A stretch of DNA of 64,000 nucleotides from positions 740,821 through 804,820 of the forward strand of contig BCLD01000017.1 of the NCBI GenBank assembly GCA_001600875.1, given 5' to 3'. Each line of letters opens with the position of its first letter. Within the stretch, counting starts at the first letter, position 1. This DNA is from Solicoccozyma terricola (Eukaryota; Basidiomycota; Tremellomycetes; Filobasidiales; Piskurozymaceae). A program made the translations under genes and the position numbers. The notes below the pieces were generated by a model that made no database searches, had not been told where the DNA came from, and saw nothing but the letters and a program-made list of their open reading frames with translations. Positions 13,038 to 25,648 of this stretch are shown piece by piece.

Positions 13038-14984
13038 ATGTCCTCGACAGTAGCTAAGACGATGCCCTATGTCAGACTCGGGAAATCTGGTCTCAAGGTG
13101 AGTTGTTCAGTGTCATCCCACCCTTCCTCCCACCCTCCGTCTCCGAGGATTTTCGCCCACTTACAGTCCTGCATCATCAAAGGTCTCCAAGCTTATTCTA
13201 GGATGTATGAGTTATGGGAATAAGAACTGGGCGGATTGGGTCCTCGAGGAGGAAGAGGCTTTGGAGCATATCAAGGTGAGTTTTGGGGGAATGAAGGGAA
13301 GAGAGAATCCCCCGCCGTCCCCAGTCATTACTCAATTATCTATTATTCTGCCAATAGTACGCATGGGACGCAGGAATCAATACCTTTGATACTGCAAACA
13401 CTTATTCCAACGGGGAATCAGAGAGGATCTTGGGTGTCTTTTTGAAAAAGTTTGAGATTCCAAGAGAGGAGGTGGTGGTTTTGACAAAGGTGAGACTGAG
13501 AGGAGGGGGGAATAGGTTTCACAACAACCATTCTTCGGGGGTGATTCTGCCGGGCATTCGCTGACTGTTGGTGGACTGGTTGATCAGGTGTTTATGCAAG
13601 TGGGCAAGAAACCAGATGCTACCAGGTACATGGGCCAAAACGCGGATCAAGACGGTTGGGTGAATCAGGTGAGCGAATCGGCCGGGGCGGTACGGAGGCG
13701 GTATCTTTTGTCAAACCCTTCCTACACATCCACGCATACTCGATTTACCAATATCGATCCTCCCCCCCACCCCCCCACCCACAGCATGGCTTGAGCCGAA
13801 AACACATCTTCGAATCCATCAAGGCGTCCCTCAAGCGCCTTGATCTCGAATACGTCGATGTCCTCCAATGCCATCGATTTGATCCTGAAACGCCCATCGA
13901 AGAAACGATGCAGGCGTTACATGATGTCGTTCAAGCTGGTTATGCGAGGTATATTGGAATGTCATCTTGTTGGGCGTATCAATTCTCGCAAATGCAGAAT
14001 TATGCGATTCAGAAAGGGTTGACACCGTTTATTAGTATGCAAGTGAGTTGGAGGGGTTGGAGGAGTTCAAGATGGGGTTGGTAGGGGAGTTATATTGATG
14101 CAGAATTGTCGTTATAGAACTTCCACAACGCCGCTTATCGAGAGGTGGGGGAATTCTCATCATCCGCGTCATCTCCCTTCCCCACTGCAACTCACGCATG
14201 ATCCACCTTTTTTTTTTTTTCCCCCTATCATCACAGGAAGAGAGGGAGATGATGCCAACGTTGGAGTTGTTCGGTGTTGGATGCATCCCGTAGGTGGCTC
14301 GTGAAATGACCCCCCCCCCCCCCCCCGGGACAATACCAAACGCTGATTCTCGTACACCTCGCTGGAACAACCCCCCCCCCCCCCNNNNNNNNNNNNNNNN
14401 NNNNNNNNNNNNNNNNNNNNNNNNNNNNNNNNNNNNNNNNNNNNNNNNNNNNNNNNNNNNNNNNNNNNNNNNNNNNNNNNNNNNNNNNNNNNNNNNNNNN
14501 NNNNNNNNNNNNNNNNNNNNNNNNNNNNNNNNNNNNNNNNNNNNNNNNNNNNNNNNNNNNNNNNNNNNNNNNNNNNNNNNNNNNNNNNNNNNNNNNNNNN
14601 NNNNNNNNNNNNNNNNNNNNNNNNNNNNNNNNNNNNNNNNNNNNNNNNNNNNNNNNNNNNNNNNNNNNNNNNNNNNNNNNNNNNNNNNNNNNNNNNNNNN
14701 NNNNNNNNNNNNNNNNNNNNNNNNNNNNNNNNNNNNNNNNNNNNNNNNNNNNNNNNNNNNNNNNNNNNNNNNNNNNNNNNGGGGGGGGGGATGTGAACGG
14801 GCTGACGCGGGGACGCCGATTATTTCTTTTTTCTAGCCTCTGTTGATATTAAACTGACTGACGAGGAGATCAAGCGCATTGAGGAACCGTACGAGCCGTG
14901 AGTTGTGCCGTGGGGTTGTCCACGACCCCTGATGCTGACCCTGGTGCGATTGCCCGCAGATGTGCTGTCAAGGGGCATACGTAG
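13038..14984 (+). CDS. aldo-keto reductase, aryl-alcohol dehydrogenase-like (interrupted by an assembly gap)
   Basis: Visible exons: 13038-13097, 13183-13275, 13358-13489, 13588-13668, 13785-14042, 14118-14144, 14237-14289, then the gap, 14837-14897, 14960-14984. The N-terminal 235 residues read as an AKR (beta/alpha)8 barrel: [33 protein letters not shown] with the catalytic Asp and Tyr, VVVLTKVF with the Lys, [29 protein letters not shown]. The C-terminus is [18 protein letters not shown]. The NADPH-binding part (about 60-80 residues) lies in the gap. The family reduces aldehydes and ketones with NADPH; substrate unknown. The last pre-gap exon stops at GCIP, where WSPLARG is expected next. 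The intron starting at 14290 carries C17, and another C14 abuts the gap. Confidence 0.9.
14385..14780. other. assembly gap (396 N)
   Basis: A run of N flanked by C14 on the left and G10 on the right. It removes the 3' half of the aldo-keto reductase coding region. The opposed homopolymers suggest the assembler failed at long C/G tracts. Confidence 0.98.
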
Positions 14985-15246
14985 ACCTGTTTGTGGTGTG
15001 GACTGATTCGCCACCGGGGGAGTGGCGGGAGTGGCTGGATGACGCGTTGGCTGGGAATTTATTGGGCGAGGAGGGATGGTTGGGATGGTGGGGAGGGTGG
15101 GGAGGGTCGGGTAGGGGGATCGTCGTAGGATAGTTGATTCATCCCGGCAGCCAGCATCGTCGTAATAGTCACAGCAGCAATGACCACATAGTTGTCCATC
15201 CAGTCGCCCCAACAAATCTCACTCAGCACTCAACAACCACCCCATC

Positions 15247-17243
15247 ATGTCCACCCTCACCCCATCCTCCCTTCCTCCCGCTCTCAACGACACTCCACTC
15301 CCACCCCTCATCTCCGCCTCAACATGGACATTCACACAGGGTTTCGTACTCGGTCAAGCGAGTTTCTTGATTCTAGTTGGGGTATTCATAAAATACGTAG
15401 TGTTTGAAAATGCAGAGAAGAATCGACAAAGAAAGTTGGATAGGGGGAAGGTGAGGAGCGTGGTGGTGGTGGTGGTGGTGGTGGTGGTGGTGGAGGGTGG
15501 AGGGTGGAGGGTGGTGAAAACGGGGTGTGACTGACAAGTACTTAACCTCGCAGCGGCCACCACTATCGACAACCAACGTACCGTCACCTACCTCCCTGGA
15601 GCTGATGGACAAGGTAGGATACGATATGGCAAGTCACGCAAGTGAGTCTGGGGACTTTTTGAATGTCCTATTGGCTCAGGTAAGTGATAGGCGGCCGTAT
15701 ATATAGCCAACTCTTCCCCTCCCTCCTTCCTCCATGCTCACTTAGACAAAAACAACTATGAAACAGATTCTACAAGGATACAGAGACGATTTATTAGGAT
15801 CTGGTGGAGAAGAAGGCGCGAGAAGAAGAGTCGAGTCATGGTTGAATCCTGCAAACTCTACGTTGAGTTGGCTAGTGAGTTGGTTATGATCTCGTCAGAC
15901 CTGTTAGCGAGGAGATTGATTGAAATTGACACTGAGCTGCACTTCGTCTTTTTTGGCACCGACCGACCGGCCCTTAGGATCCAATCTCGGTGACCTCGCT
16001 CAACCTTGGAAATACATATCCCCTGCTATCGAACGCGCGGATTCGTCCCGCAGATGGTCAAGGCGGTATCGTGAGTCTCCCGATGGGTGATATTATTTCC
16101 AATCAATCTCCATCCATCACCTGACATTGCTTGCTCTCAACCTTTTTTTCATCGTTAGCGTCTGGAAGTCGACGTTGATTACTCGGATTCACTTCATCTG
16201 TCGTTGGCTACGTCTCTGCTCGTCAATTTCCCTCTGCCAAAATTTGCTGTTTTGCCGGTGGCTCTTGGGGTTGAATTGGTCGGTGTTGGTGGAACGGTGA
16301 GAGCTTTTGGTTATTTCGTGGTGCTTGGGCGGGCGAATAGGGAGATGGGCTGACACTATCTTTGATTACTGTTTGTTCTCTAGCTATCGATACGCGTACA
16401 CAATCCTCCTGGTGGTGCAAATCGGCAACAACATGTCCACATGTCCCTCCTTCCTGACTTTCATCTGAACGTCAAGACTACCAGCCTGCTAGGAAGTCGT
16501 GCGAAACTCCAAGGTGCGTATGTGCGATCAAAGCGAGAGCACGCCATCTATCGGCGCCTGAACCAACCTCCCCCATCGTCTCTCTAGACATCCCCAAGCT
16601 TGAACAACTGGTAGTATCACGTCTTCGAGCCGTCATCCACGACAAGTTAGTCTGGCCACGCTATGTCGAGTTTAGTCTACCAAGATTGCAAGGACTGCAC
16701 GTTGAATCGGCAAAGACGAATGGTTCGCGGCTGGCGGCAGACATGAACGATTCGAGATCAGACAACTCACCATCGTTACACATCACTACGCCGTCAGTGA
16801 ATGCGGCTCCACAGCCTCTGAATGGCGCGGTGACGATGAACACGTCGCCAACGTCCGGACTTTCGCTCTCACCCACCTCGAGGAAGATTAGAATGCCTCC
16901 CGACTTTCGAGGTCATGTCTCTGCTACACCGGAGGGATCAACGGTGCCTGTGCATGGGTTTGCAGCGCCGACTGGAAAGGCGGGTTATGTCGATGGTTTC
17001 CCGAGAGGGAACGGTGGAATGTCTTCCGTGGTAGACATCGCGGATGCACACGGTGTGAATTCGCAGATACGGCATCGTGGGGCGTCTAGTATGGCTGGGA
17101 GTTTACCAGCAGGGTTATCGTCAACTTCTCATTTGCACATGGGACACGCGAATGGACCGGCGAGTTTGGCGGCGGGTGGTAGAGACGGGAGGATGGGAGC
17201 ACTGAATGCTAGGAATTCGAGAGCGGTGACTGGACATGCATGA
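15247..17243 (+). CDS. MMM1: ERMES subunit MMM1 (484 aa)
   Basis: Exons 15247-15450, 15554-15679, 15767-15874, 15978-16070, 16159-16296, 16384-16513, 16588-17243; 485 codons, phases all agree. The short luminal N-terminus is followed by WTFTQGFVLGQASFLILVGV..., a single TM helix with the WTFTQGF signature of MMM1. The SMP lipid-transfer domain follows over about 75-310 (WLNPANSTLSWL, GQGGIRLEVDVDYSDSL, RVHNPPGGANR, LPKLEQLVVSRLRAVI-type end). The C-terminal 190 residues are Ser/Gly-rich and low-complexity. MMM1 is the ER-anchored subunit of the ER-mitochondria encounter structure, with MDM10, MDM12 and MDM34; none of those lies in this window. Intron 1 contains a GGT tandem repeat. Confidence 0.95.
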
Positions 17244-17565
17244 AGGGAAAGGATTTGTTTTCGACGTATTGCATGGATGGATTGATGATGATGATGATGA
17301 TGACCACTCAATGGAAACGAAAACATGTGCTACCCGACGTGGGTATGCCACCGACGTGTTGGTTCGTTCTTGTGGATATCCCGGAACTGCAGCCTACGTA
17401 GATCATCATGATAACCATAGACTCATCGACAACCTCCTAAAGAAAGCGTGCAACGCGACATTGAGAAAAGATACAAGCCAAAATCCCACCCAACAGTGAC
17501 GGATGTTCTTGACCAGATTTCCCAACAGTGATGCTGCCAGTTTTTGCGAGGGTTGGTCGAAGCGT

Positions 17566-18460
17566 TTACCTGTATCGGCGGAGCGACAAGCTGCGTGAAG
17601 GAGGTGGAGGAGGAGAAGGTTAATATCCGACGACTGGTCACAGTCAACCACCGACACTCACGTGTTGTGCTTCTTCCAGGTAGCACGAGCTGGGTTGTGG
17701 TTGTGCAGATGACCCTTGCCCAAACCACGGTTCTTCTTGCCTTCGGCAGTAAGACCACGAGCTTCCCTGCGCTTGTGGACCGGGTTGCAGATCCAGTTGA
17801 TGCGGGCGTCTCGGCGGATGGCCTTGTGGGATGGGCTGAGATGGCGGAAAGCGGGGAAGTGTTAGGAAAAGTCTTGAGGAGAAGACTAATCATGGCCACG
17901 CCATTCCGGCAAGCTACTCACTCGACGAGGATGACCTCGTAGTACTTGTACACACCGTCCTGGTTGATCCAGTACGAGTTCAAGACCCTCAAGTTACCAC
18001 ACCTCCTACCGACACGCTCCTCTGCGGTCGACCTCAAACCCCTCTGGAACTTGAGATGGTTGATACCCTGCCTGACGGGTTTACCGTAGGTGGCACCCTT
18101 TGGTGCGGGCTTCTTGCGGTTTCCACGACGAACACGGACTCGGTAGATGAGGTAACCCTGCTTGGCCTTGTATCCGAGACGACGAGCCTTGTCTGGGCGG
18201 GATGGACGGGAAGCTCGGTGGATGACGGCGAGCTGACGGTATTCCCAGCATCGGACTCGGGCAAGGAATTGGCACAAGTCGGATTGCTTGTGGCGGAGGA
18301 TCTCGGCCATGTACTTGTAGGCACCCCTGTGAGAATGAGAAGAGTTGGGGGGTCAGTGAAGAGAACGGGGAGTAGGGTGTGGTATCTGCAATGGCGCGCT
18401 GGAGAGAGACCATGGTCGTGTGTCCCAGTCCTAGCGGATTAAAACACACCGACCGCACAT
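17566..18460 (-). CDS. RPL15: 60S ribosomal protein eL15 (201 aa)
   Basis: Exons 18460-18459 (only AT of the start codon), 18326-17922, 17835-17662, 17590-17566; 202 codons. The protein begins [17 protein letters not shown] and continues with the eL15 core ([60 protein letters not shown]). It ends with [20 protein letters not shown] and LSLRRYR. Length matches the family (about 204). It is a structural protein of the large subunit. The start codon is split AT|G by intron 18327-18458, which is the only arrangement giving the invariant MGAYKY start. It converges with MMM1; the 320 bp between stops hold a GAT repeat and nothing else I can name. Confidence 0.96.
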
Positions 18461-19144
18461 CCCCCGAGTCGTTTTCAATTTTCAACGAGACAGCTTGAGA
18501 TAGCCACTTTCAGCTTCTTCCACTGATTTGTTTCGCCGCATTAAAGCGTCTCTGCCAACCGCTTCGACACGATGTTGCCATCCACCAGTAGACCTTGATG
18601 TTTGTCCTTTTGATGTTTGACACGATTCATTGTACCCTTCTATAGCTGTCGTAACCCATTGCTTTCCCCACCGCCAGTCTCCCTCCTCACACCGTGCTCC
18701 ATGCGTCCAACATGCAATCCCATATCCAACCACGCCACGCCGATACGTTTAACACGAGCAGTCCAACCACTCACATCTTGAAGAAACTTCCTTACTGGTT
18801 GATTTGTTGCTTTGGAGAGGGACTGGGTGGTGGTCGTGGGCCCGTGAGAGTGGGCTAGGGGGCTTGGAGGATGAAAATGGGATGCACGTGACCGAATGGT
18901 TGTGGCGGGGGGGAGGGTGGGTCGTTATAGAGGCGCAGCGAGTCGGCGTTAATCCAAGCGCATCGGGGATGACGTGGCAAATACGCCACGTCATTTCTCC
19001 GCGAGTGGCGGCTACCTCCCTTGACACCGCGGATTCTGCGACATTCGGCTCGGTCCCACGTGGCATCAGCTCACCTCCGTCCCAAGTTATCCTCATACCT
19101 CCAACTTGTCGACCATTCACGATCGCCAGCAGTCTCTACCAGCC
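18461..19144. promoter_or_regulatory. divergent promoter region (eL15 / TRAX)
   Basis: A 684-bp interval lies between the eL15 start (minus) and the TRAX start (plus). It is GC-rich, with no convincing ORF of its own. No transcription-factor site is strong enough to name. Confidence 0.45.
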
Positions 19145-19898
19145 ATGAGCACCTCACTCTCACGTGCCCAGTCCATCCTGGCAACATTCCAGGGCTACAA
19201 GTCCCAGCTCGATGACTTTGTATGTCCCCTTAGCATGCATCTATCAAATTATCATGTATCACTGACGCTGTCATCCCCACCCCGGGTCACTCCCAGAATG
19301 AACGTCGTGAACGTCTTATCGTCACATCCCGTCAAATCACCTCTTTATCCAAAAAGATGATCTTCCATCTCCATCGTGTCTCTCTGGAGACCAACATCGA
19401 AACTAGATCCGAATTAATGGGTCAAGCAGAGGAGAAGCAGAAAGAGTTGATAGGATGGTTGATGAAAGTGAGAGATGAATTGAGAGAGGCGGAGAGTAGT
19501 GGAGGGACGAGTGATGGTGCGAGATCGTATTGGGCTTATTCTAGGAATATGCGAGTGTTCAATTTACCCTTTTGCGAAAATGATAGGGGCTTTGAAAGCT
19601 AACGATTCAAGTTCTTCTTCTTCTGCCTGCCTCGTTTCCTTTCTTCCAGATCAGGAGGGTTGCAGGAATACATCGAAGCGATCTCATTCATGCATTATCT
19701 CAAGGAAAAAAGATTGATCACTAAAGAGGAGGTTCAGGAGCTGTTGAAGGATGAGCAGACTGGAGAGGAGGTTAGTGCGCTCTGGCTGAGGGTGGTTTAC
19801 CGAGGGGTCGTGTTTTATCGGGATGTCGCGAGGACGGCGTGCGATTTGAAGGCGAGACGGTTGGTCCGCTGCCTTGATGGTCTACCCCCCCCCCTCCC

Positions 19899-19961
<63 letters not shown>

Positions 19962-20808
19962 CACAAGAGAGCCGTCCGTGAAATGCACAGTTAAACGATG
20001 TGTCTGCCCCACCGCTAACCACCTTCACTCTGACCGCATACCCAACAGCTTTTCACACTTCCAGCAGAAGAATACGCACTGGGAATTTCAGACTTGACGG
20101 GTGAATTGATGCGATATGCAACGAGTTGTAGGTTATATGTTCTTTTGTTGCGGATGGCACGCAGGGGTGTGAAATGCTGATCTGATCGTGGGTGTTGGTT
20201 AGGTTCAAGCTCGGGTGATCATGCGACGGCGTTACATGTTTGTGCGTTCGTGAGAGGTATGAAAGCGGGTAAGCAAAGGACCGATTTCTTTTGGTTGTTG
20301 AAGAAAGGAAGATTGACTAGTCGCTCGACCGCGCGAAATAGAACTCGATGCAGCTCAACCCTTCGTTAAGGATTTAGCCAAGAAGCAAGCGGTCACTCAG
20401 CAGTCTCTAGTCAAGATCGAGAATAGTGAGTGGGATCGGCTCCGCCACATACAAAGAGTAATTTTCGGTTCGTCTGACTATTCTGCCTTTGTACTTTCCC
20501 TCCCCAACAACATAGTCTGCTATACTATCCAACTTCGCATCATGGAATACGCTGATCGTCCAGATGTACTCGAAAGACTAGCAAAGAGAGCGTTGGAGGA
20601 CTCGAGGATGGAGGACGGTGTCGAGGATGGCGATGGCGGTGGAGAACAGAGGCAGAATGGGGGCGCAGCTAGAGGTCGAGGTCGAGGCGGAGGAGCTGGA
20701 CGGGGTCGAGGGCGTGGGGGAGGTCCTGCTAGTGGTTCATCGACGTCGGCCGTACCCGAAGTAGCGGACGAGAGACCGACCAAACGCGGAAAAGTAGATC
20801 AGTCCTGA
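19145..20808 (+). CDS. TSNAX: translin-associated factor X (TRAX) with Gly/Arg-rich tail (323 aa)
   Basis: Exons 19145-19219, 19297-19550, 19650-19770, 20049-20127, 20203-20268, 20342-20425, 20516-20808; 324 codons. TRAX signatures: NERRERLIVTSRQITSLSKK near the N-terminus, SGGLQEYIEAISFMHYL, PAEEYALGISDLTGELMRYA, and KIENICYTIQLR. TRAX pairs with translin to form the C3PO RNase; the acidic residues in QEYIEA and the DLTGEL block correspond to its catalytic region. The C-terminal 50 residues are an unusual Asp/Glu then RGRGRGGG-type extension. Intron 19551-19649 uses a GC donor (GCGAGT), required by phase to give NIS-GGLQEY. Intron 19771-20048 contains a sense C tract of about 75 nt. Confidence 0.92.
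19885..19962 (+). repeat. C-rich homopolymer tract in TRAX intron 3
   Basis: About 75 nearly pure C residues with three T interruptions, in the sense direction of the TRAX gene, between donor 19771 and acceptor 20048. Confidence 0.9.
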
Positions 20809-21203
20809 CAACACCTTGCTTTGTATTTGTCTGCCATGTGGAAAGCGAGTGATCGATGACAGCATGTCGCGGTGTACCTAGCACAAGAATGGCAAAAACT
20901 TATATATCGCCCCGGGTGAAGGCAACCGCTGCGATCAAGATCCCTATTTTCGGCTCGAAAGTCCGCAGCTCTTGTGCTCTATTTTGCCATTCTTCCAGAC
21001 ATATGTATGTAGATGCAGACCCTGGATGCGGGAGGTCTTGTGGAAAGCACATGACCTGTTCCCGAGGGCGCGTCATGGTTAATCCATGACGAGGGCGGTG
21101 CCATCATGTATGTCGGAAACGACCACGAAACGAGCAGCATCCTACGGGCAAAGGCCATCATGTTCATTTGGTCAACACCACTTGCGCCGTTCTGCAAGTC
21201 AAA
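20809..21203. other. intergenic, nothing assigned
   Basis: A 395-bp region between the TRAX stop and the arylsulfotransferase-like start. It presumably holds a terminator and a promoter; I see no further gene. Confidence 0.5.
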
Positions 21204-23735
21204 ATGAGCGTTGGCCGTGAATCTGCAAACCGCTTCAGGGTCCTCTCGCTCGTGTTCGCGCTGGCTGCACCGATTCTGGCTTCGTCGGTAAACCAAAGCA
21301 CGGATTACCAGTCTGGAGCTCTTGGTGATGGTCCATATCAGACATTTGTCTCCAGCGATGCGACCCCGTAAGTGTGCGGTGGAGGTTGAAGCTTGATGTC
21401 TTTTGCTCATGCTGTCGGCACCTCATCAGTGCTGAATGGAACTTCTGGCAGACCGCCAATGATACAAGCAAGTTGGCCGATGGCCTGATTTTCAGTAGGT
21501 GGCAATGGGGACGATAACAAAATCCTTTGGAACGGCGCTCATCTTTTACTCTTCACAGTGGCTCCCCGTGGAACGGCAACCAAACAACCGGGTGGTTGTA
21601 TCTACAACCAAACTGGAGAGCTTGTTTGGTCAGCAGCAGCACAGGGCTATGAGCAGACCATGCAATTTGCCGTTCAGCAGTACCATGGGCAGAGCGTGAT
21701 CACCATGTGGCAGGGTGCTTTCAATGCTGCTGGATATGGCAATGGGTATAACCTGTTATTCGACAGTCAGTACAAGGTAAGCCAGCACTGGGGGTGGCAG
21801 CCGGGATATGAGGGAGTGACGAGATATATTTCCTTTCCGTCACAGGTCATTGCCAACGTGTGAGCAACGTCTGCGTTGAAATGGCACAGTGTATGACATG
21901 CTGATCATGGACTCCTCTTGGATCGTCAGCACTGTATCTGGGTTGGGTGATGGTGTTGGTGCGGATATTCACGAAGTGTGCATCCGCTGTAATGGTTCCC
22001 AAGCACCGCAAAAGACTAATTTCCCTTCCCGGATCCCAGTTCCGCATCTCGCCAAACAATACCGGAGTGTTGACTGCATACATCGCCGAAGCGTACGACT
22101 TGTCTTCGTCCAACATCGACAACGGTACGATCCTCAACTGCGTTGTACAGGAGGTGAACATCACGACAGGTGAGGCAGGAACCGCGAACGGGGAACCAAC
22201 CGACTGCAGCGGGAGTTGATAGATGTGCTACCGCAGGCCAGGCCTTGTTTACGTGGAAATCGCTCGACCACGTCCAACCAAGCGAATGTTATGTGTTGCC
22301 CGGAGATACCGGTGCAAATGGCACCATCCCTTTTGATTACTTTCACATCAATTCGTCAGTACGGAAAGGTTGAGACCCTGATGTTGTCCTGTTCGCTGAT
22401 ATTTCATCATCGTGGCCCAGAGTTGAAAAGGATGGCAAAGGGAATTTCCTGATATCAAGTCGGCACTGCAATGCGGTGTACTATGTCGATGGATCATCCG
22501 GGAGTATCATATGGCGACTCGGTGGCATGAACTCGACGTTCACCATGGGCAACGGCACGAATTTCGAGTTTCAGCACGATGCGAGGTTTCGGGCAAGCAA
22601 TGACTCGGTGATCTCGTAAGTGTGGGGCAGATTGCAAGGTCTCGTATCGCTTAGCTGGCATGTCATACCACATGCTCACATCCTCGATTCCTTGTTCCAG
22701 CCTGTTCGACAACGCTGCCACCGGATGGGAGAGCGACGAGCCATACGCTCGCGGCCTTGTCATCTCCCTCGATTTTACCGGCATGACCGCCACACTGAAA
22801 ACCGAGGCAATTCCTTACAACAAGACAGTAAGCCAAAGGTGAGCCTTTGAACCTTCCAGACGTTCACTGGCAATCACTGAGTGGAGCTTGTGGCTTTACA
22901 GCCAAGGCAATGTACACCAGGAAGCGAACGGTAATCTCATGGTGGGCTATGGCCAAATCCCATGTGAGTGTCTCGTCCGCTGTGAGATCTTTGCAACCAA
23001 GCTGATCAAATTCTTTCGCAGGGTTCGGCGAATATGATAGTCTCGGGAACTTACTATGGACAGTGCAGTATGGCGTGGGAGACGTTCAAGGATGTGGGTC
23101 TCACCGTGTAGTGTGAGAAAAAAAAATAGGGCTGACGCACCTCTACAGACCGCGTATTCCGATTCCCGTGGTCGGGGTGAGCACGTTCCGTTGCCGAGTG
23201 TAATCAGAGCTGACGGCGGCCTCTCTCACCCAGTTACCCAATTACCTCCCCCAGCTTCACCATCATCAACTCCACCGCCTCGTACGCCTCGTGGAATGGA
23301 GCAACGGAAATCGCAATGTGGCAGCTGTACGGTTCAAATGATGCTTCGACCGTGACTCCGATAGGCAATATCACGAAGACCGGCTTCGAGACTTACCTTG
23401 AAATCCCCAGCACGTCCAACTACACCTATTATCAAGTCTTGGCGATGAACAATGACAACGCACATCTCGGTTGGTCGTACTTTATTGCCACTAATGGATC
23501 CTCCACGGCCCCGAGTGCGCAGGAGATCGGTGAAGTGACCGTGACAGCGGCATCTACTACGGCAATGTCAGCCACGTCGTCCGGTGTTTCAACCACGGCA
23601 TCTGGGTCAGCATCCACGGCGTCGGCGTCTTCTAGTGGCTCGAGCAGTTCCGCGGTCATATCTGTGGGGACCGCTGGGTCGATTATCCTCCTTGGCCCTG
23701 CAATTACTGCAATGTTGGTTGGACTTTTCACGTAA
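21204..23735 (+). CDS. arylsulfotransferase (ASST)-like secreted GPI protein (583 aa, 13 exons)
   Basis: Exons: 21204-21367, 21430-21494, 21559-21776, 21846-21859, 21930-21975, 22040-22169, 22237-22354, 22421-22615, 22701-22838, 22902-22963, 23022-23093, 23149-23176, 23234-23735; 584 codons, all phases consistent. A signal peptide (RFRVLSLVFALAAPILASS) leads into a beta-propeller-like ectodomain with the fungal ASST repeats: APRGTATKQPGGCIYNQTGE, GQSVITMWQGAFNAAGYGNG, RISPNNTGVLTAYIAEAYDL, GNFLISSRHCNAVYYVDG, GNVHQEANGNLMVGYGQIPW, and FRFPWSGYP. A Ser/Thr stalk and terminal hydrophobic helix (IILLGPAITAMLVGLFT) indicate a GPI anchor. N-glycosylation sequons are frequent. The real substrate of fungal members is unknown, so sulfotransfer should be read as a fold label. 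Exon 4 is only 14 nt. Confidence 0.88.
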
Positions 23736-23979
23736 GGTGACGTTTGGTTTCGCATGGACCTCCATTTGTGCATTGTTGTCACGAAGTGTCCCGTATCTCA
23801 GTGAATTGCATATCATGAATAGCGGTTTGTCCTGGCCGACTCCATACGAACATTAGCACGAGAGGGAGCTCCTGATGCAGGTATCACGTATTTCATCATA
23901 TTACATTTGCATGTCGTGAACAGTTCATTCTGCATAGTACTCGTAGCCAGTGTTCTATTGTTCAAACTCCTATGTTGAC

Positions 23980-25381
23980 TCAGATCATCAACAACAAGAG
24001 GAGGGTCCCGATGATGATTTTCGAGAGAACGCCGTCGCGTGAATACACCAAAGACGAGGCGGAGGATTTGCTATTCGTGCTAGTCGCACTTGATGCAGCT
24101 GTGCTCGTCGTGGAGGCTGCTCCACCACTTCCGGAGACGGACGTGCAATTCGTAAAAGGACAGGAGGAGTTGGTGATGAGGGTACGGCTGGAGTAAGTCG
24201 ATGGGGTGGTGAAAACGATGTAATCGAGATCTATGCAGCGTCACGAGTCTCAGCGCACCGTCCCCTGTTTAGGCGTATTTGCTGCACCCACCGAAATACG
24301 TGTTCAAGGAGCTGCTACCACCATTCACGAGCTTCAGCGTATGGGTCCCTTCCGGCAAGTCGTTGGCGAAGTATTCCAATCCTTGCAGCTTCTCGCAGAA
24401 TTTATCTGTACGACCTCCGCATCCCGATCGTCCAGTCAAGGTGGCTGTGGGGGTAGTAGAGTCGTTGAGGAAGATCGAATAGTAGCCATGGTCATCCACT
24501 TGGTCTCCATATATGTATACGGCGGATCCTGTGATTGCGAGAGGGCATGGGTAGTCAGACAAGTTGTGTCTCTCTCCCACAAGGAAAGTTCTCTTCACCA
24601 ACCCGCGAATTGGAAACTGAGAGAATCATTGGGAACCGATGTATATATGGAGGATCCGCCGTGGAATAAAGTGTCGTTATTGGTAATCCAGGAGCCGGTG
24701 TATGTGATGGAAGGGTCGGTGTCTTCCAACGTGGTGTTGACGAGTGTCGCTCTGCGAAGACCCCGCGGTCATTAAGCAGGAGAGCGGCCTTTGATCCATC
24801 ATCGCTGCGTACGCACCCTTGAGCACCTAGCTGAACTCCGACGACAACCATATCCAACAACATCCCAATTCCCAAATTCGTGATTGTAATCTCATGGGGA
24901 CCATAAACCAACTGTTCTGTTCCGTACATCAGAAATCGATCTGTGTTGTTTTGCGTGGCATGTGCGGTATTGGTGTAGGAGTAGACATGATCGATTCCAA
25001 TAGCGTAGTCTCCGTAGGCGGGTCCCGATGCACCATAGATATACAAGGACGAGCCTGGAGACAAGGGAGTTTTTCAGCGCACCTTCAAGCGCTGGTCGGA
25101 ACAGAGAGGGCCCACCAGTAAAATTTAGGAAAGCCTGAGTACCGTTCACTGACGTCTGATGATACGTCGCTGCGGTGGTTGGGGAAAATGAGGTCAGCAT
25201 ATACAACGCGGTGCTCGCGTACGGTACACCACACACCCTGATTCCAAATGGACCCTGTAACTTGTGTAGACGCGTTGAACCACGATGGATTGTCCTGCGG
25301 GTTGGGAGTAGACCAGTCGCCGGGGTTTGCGTAGACGATAAGAGGGTCCCAGTCGTCGATGGTGATGTTGGTGATAGACAT
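23980..25381 (-). CDS. basidiomycete beta-sandwich surface protein with terminal hydrophobic anchor (357 aa)
   Basis: Exons 25381-25237, 25169-25116, 25054-24817, 24751-24603, 24528-24292, 24230-23980; 358 codons. Two similar halves each show the pattern DWDPLIVY/DTDPSITYTG, an ATYHQT-like strand, then GSSLYIYGASGP or GSAVYIYGDQ, a common extracellular sugar-binding-like module in basidiomycetes. A Ser/Thr stalk (TTSTAASSATSTNSKSSA) and the last helix IIIGTLLLLMI suggest surface anchoring. No classical signal peptide is visible at the chosen ATG, which is odd for such a protein. The 5' sequence upstream is open in other frames only. It converges with the ASST-like gene, 244 bp between stops. 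Function unknown. Confidence 0.8.
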
Positions 25382-25648
25382 GGCGATGCAGACGATGGAT
25401 GTGGATGGCAGGAGAGAATATCGACAGGGATGATACTAGGAACAGATGGTGAAACGGTGGGCCACGTGGTCGCCACGTGATCGGAGCAAAGTTTGGGTGA
25501 CCAGTGTCATTCCTGGAGGGCATGGCAATTATTTGGTCATGTATCAGAAGAAGTACAACAGCTTCATTAAAGTGTCTGGTAATATTCCCGCCCTTCTATC
25601 CAACTAGCACGCCTTTTATGACAATGACTGGATCCAAGAGGCACCTAT

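Noticed and set aside
15450..15553. GGT trinucleotide repeat in MMM1 intron 1
   Set aside because: A simple repeat confined to an intron with normal flanking splice sites; no evidence of function.
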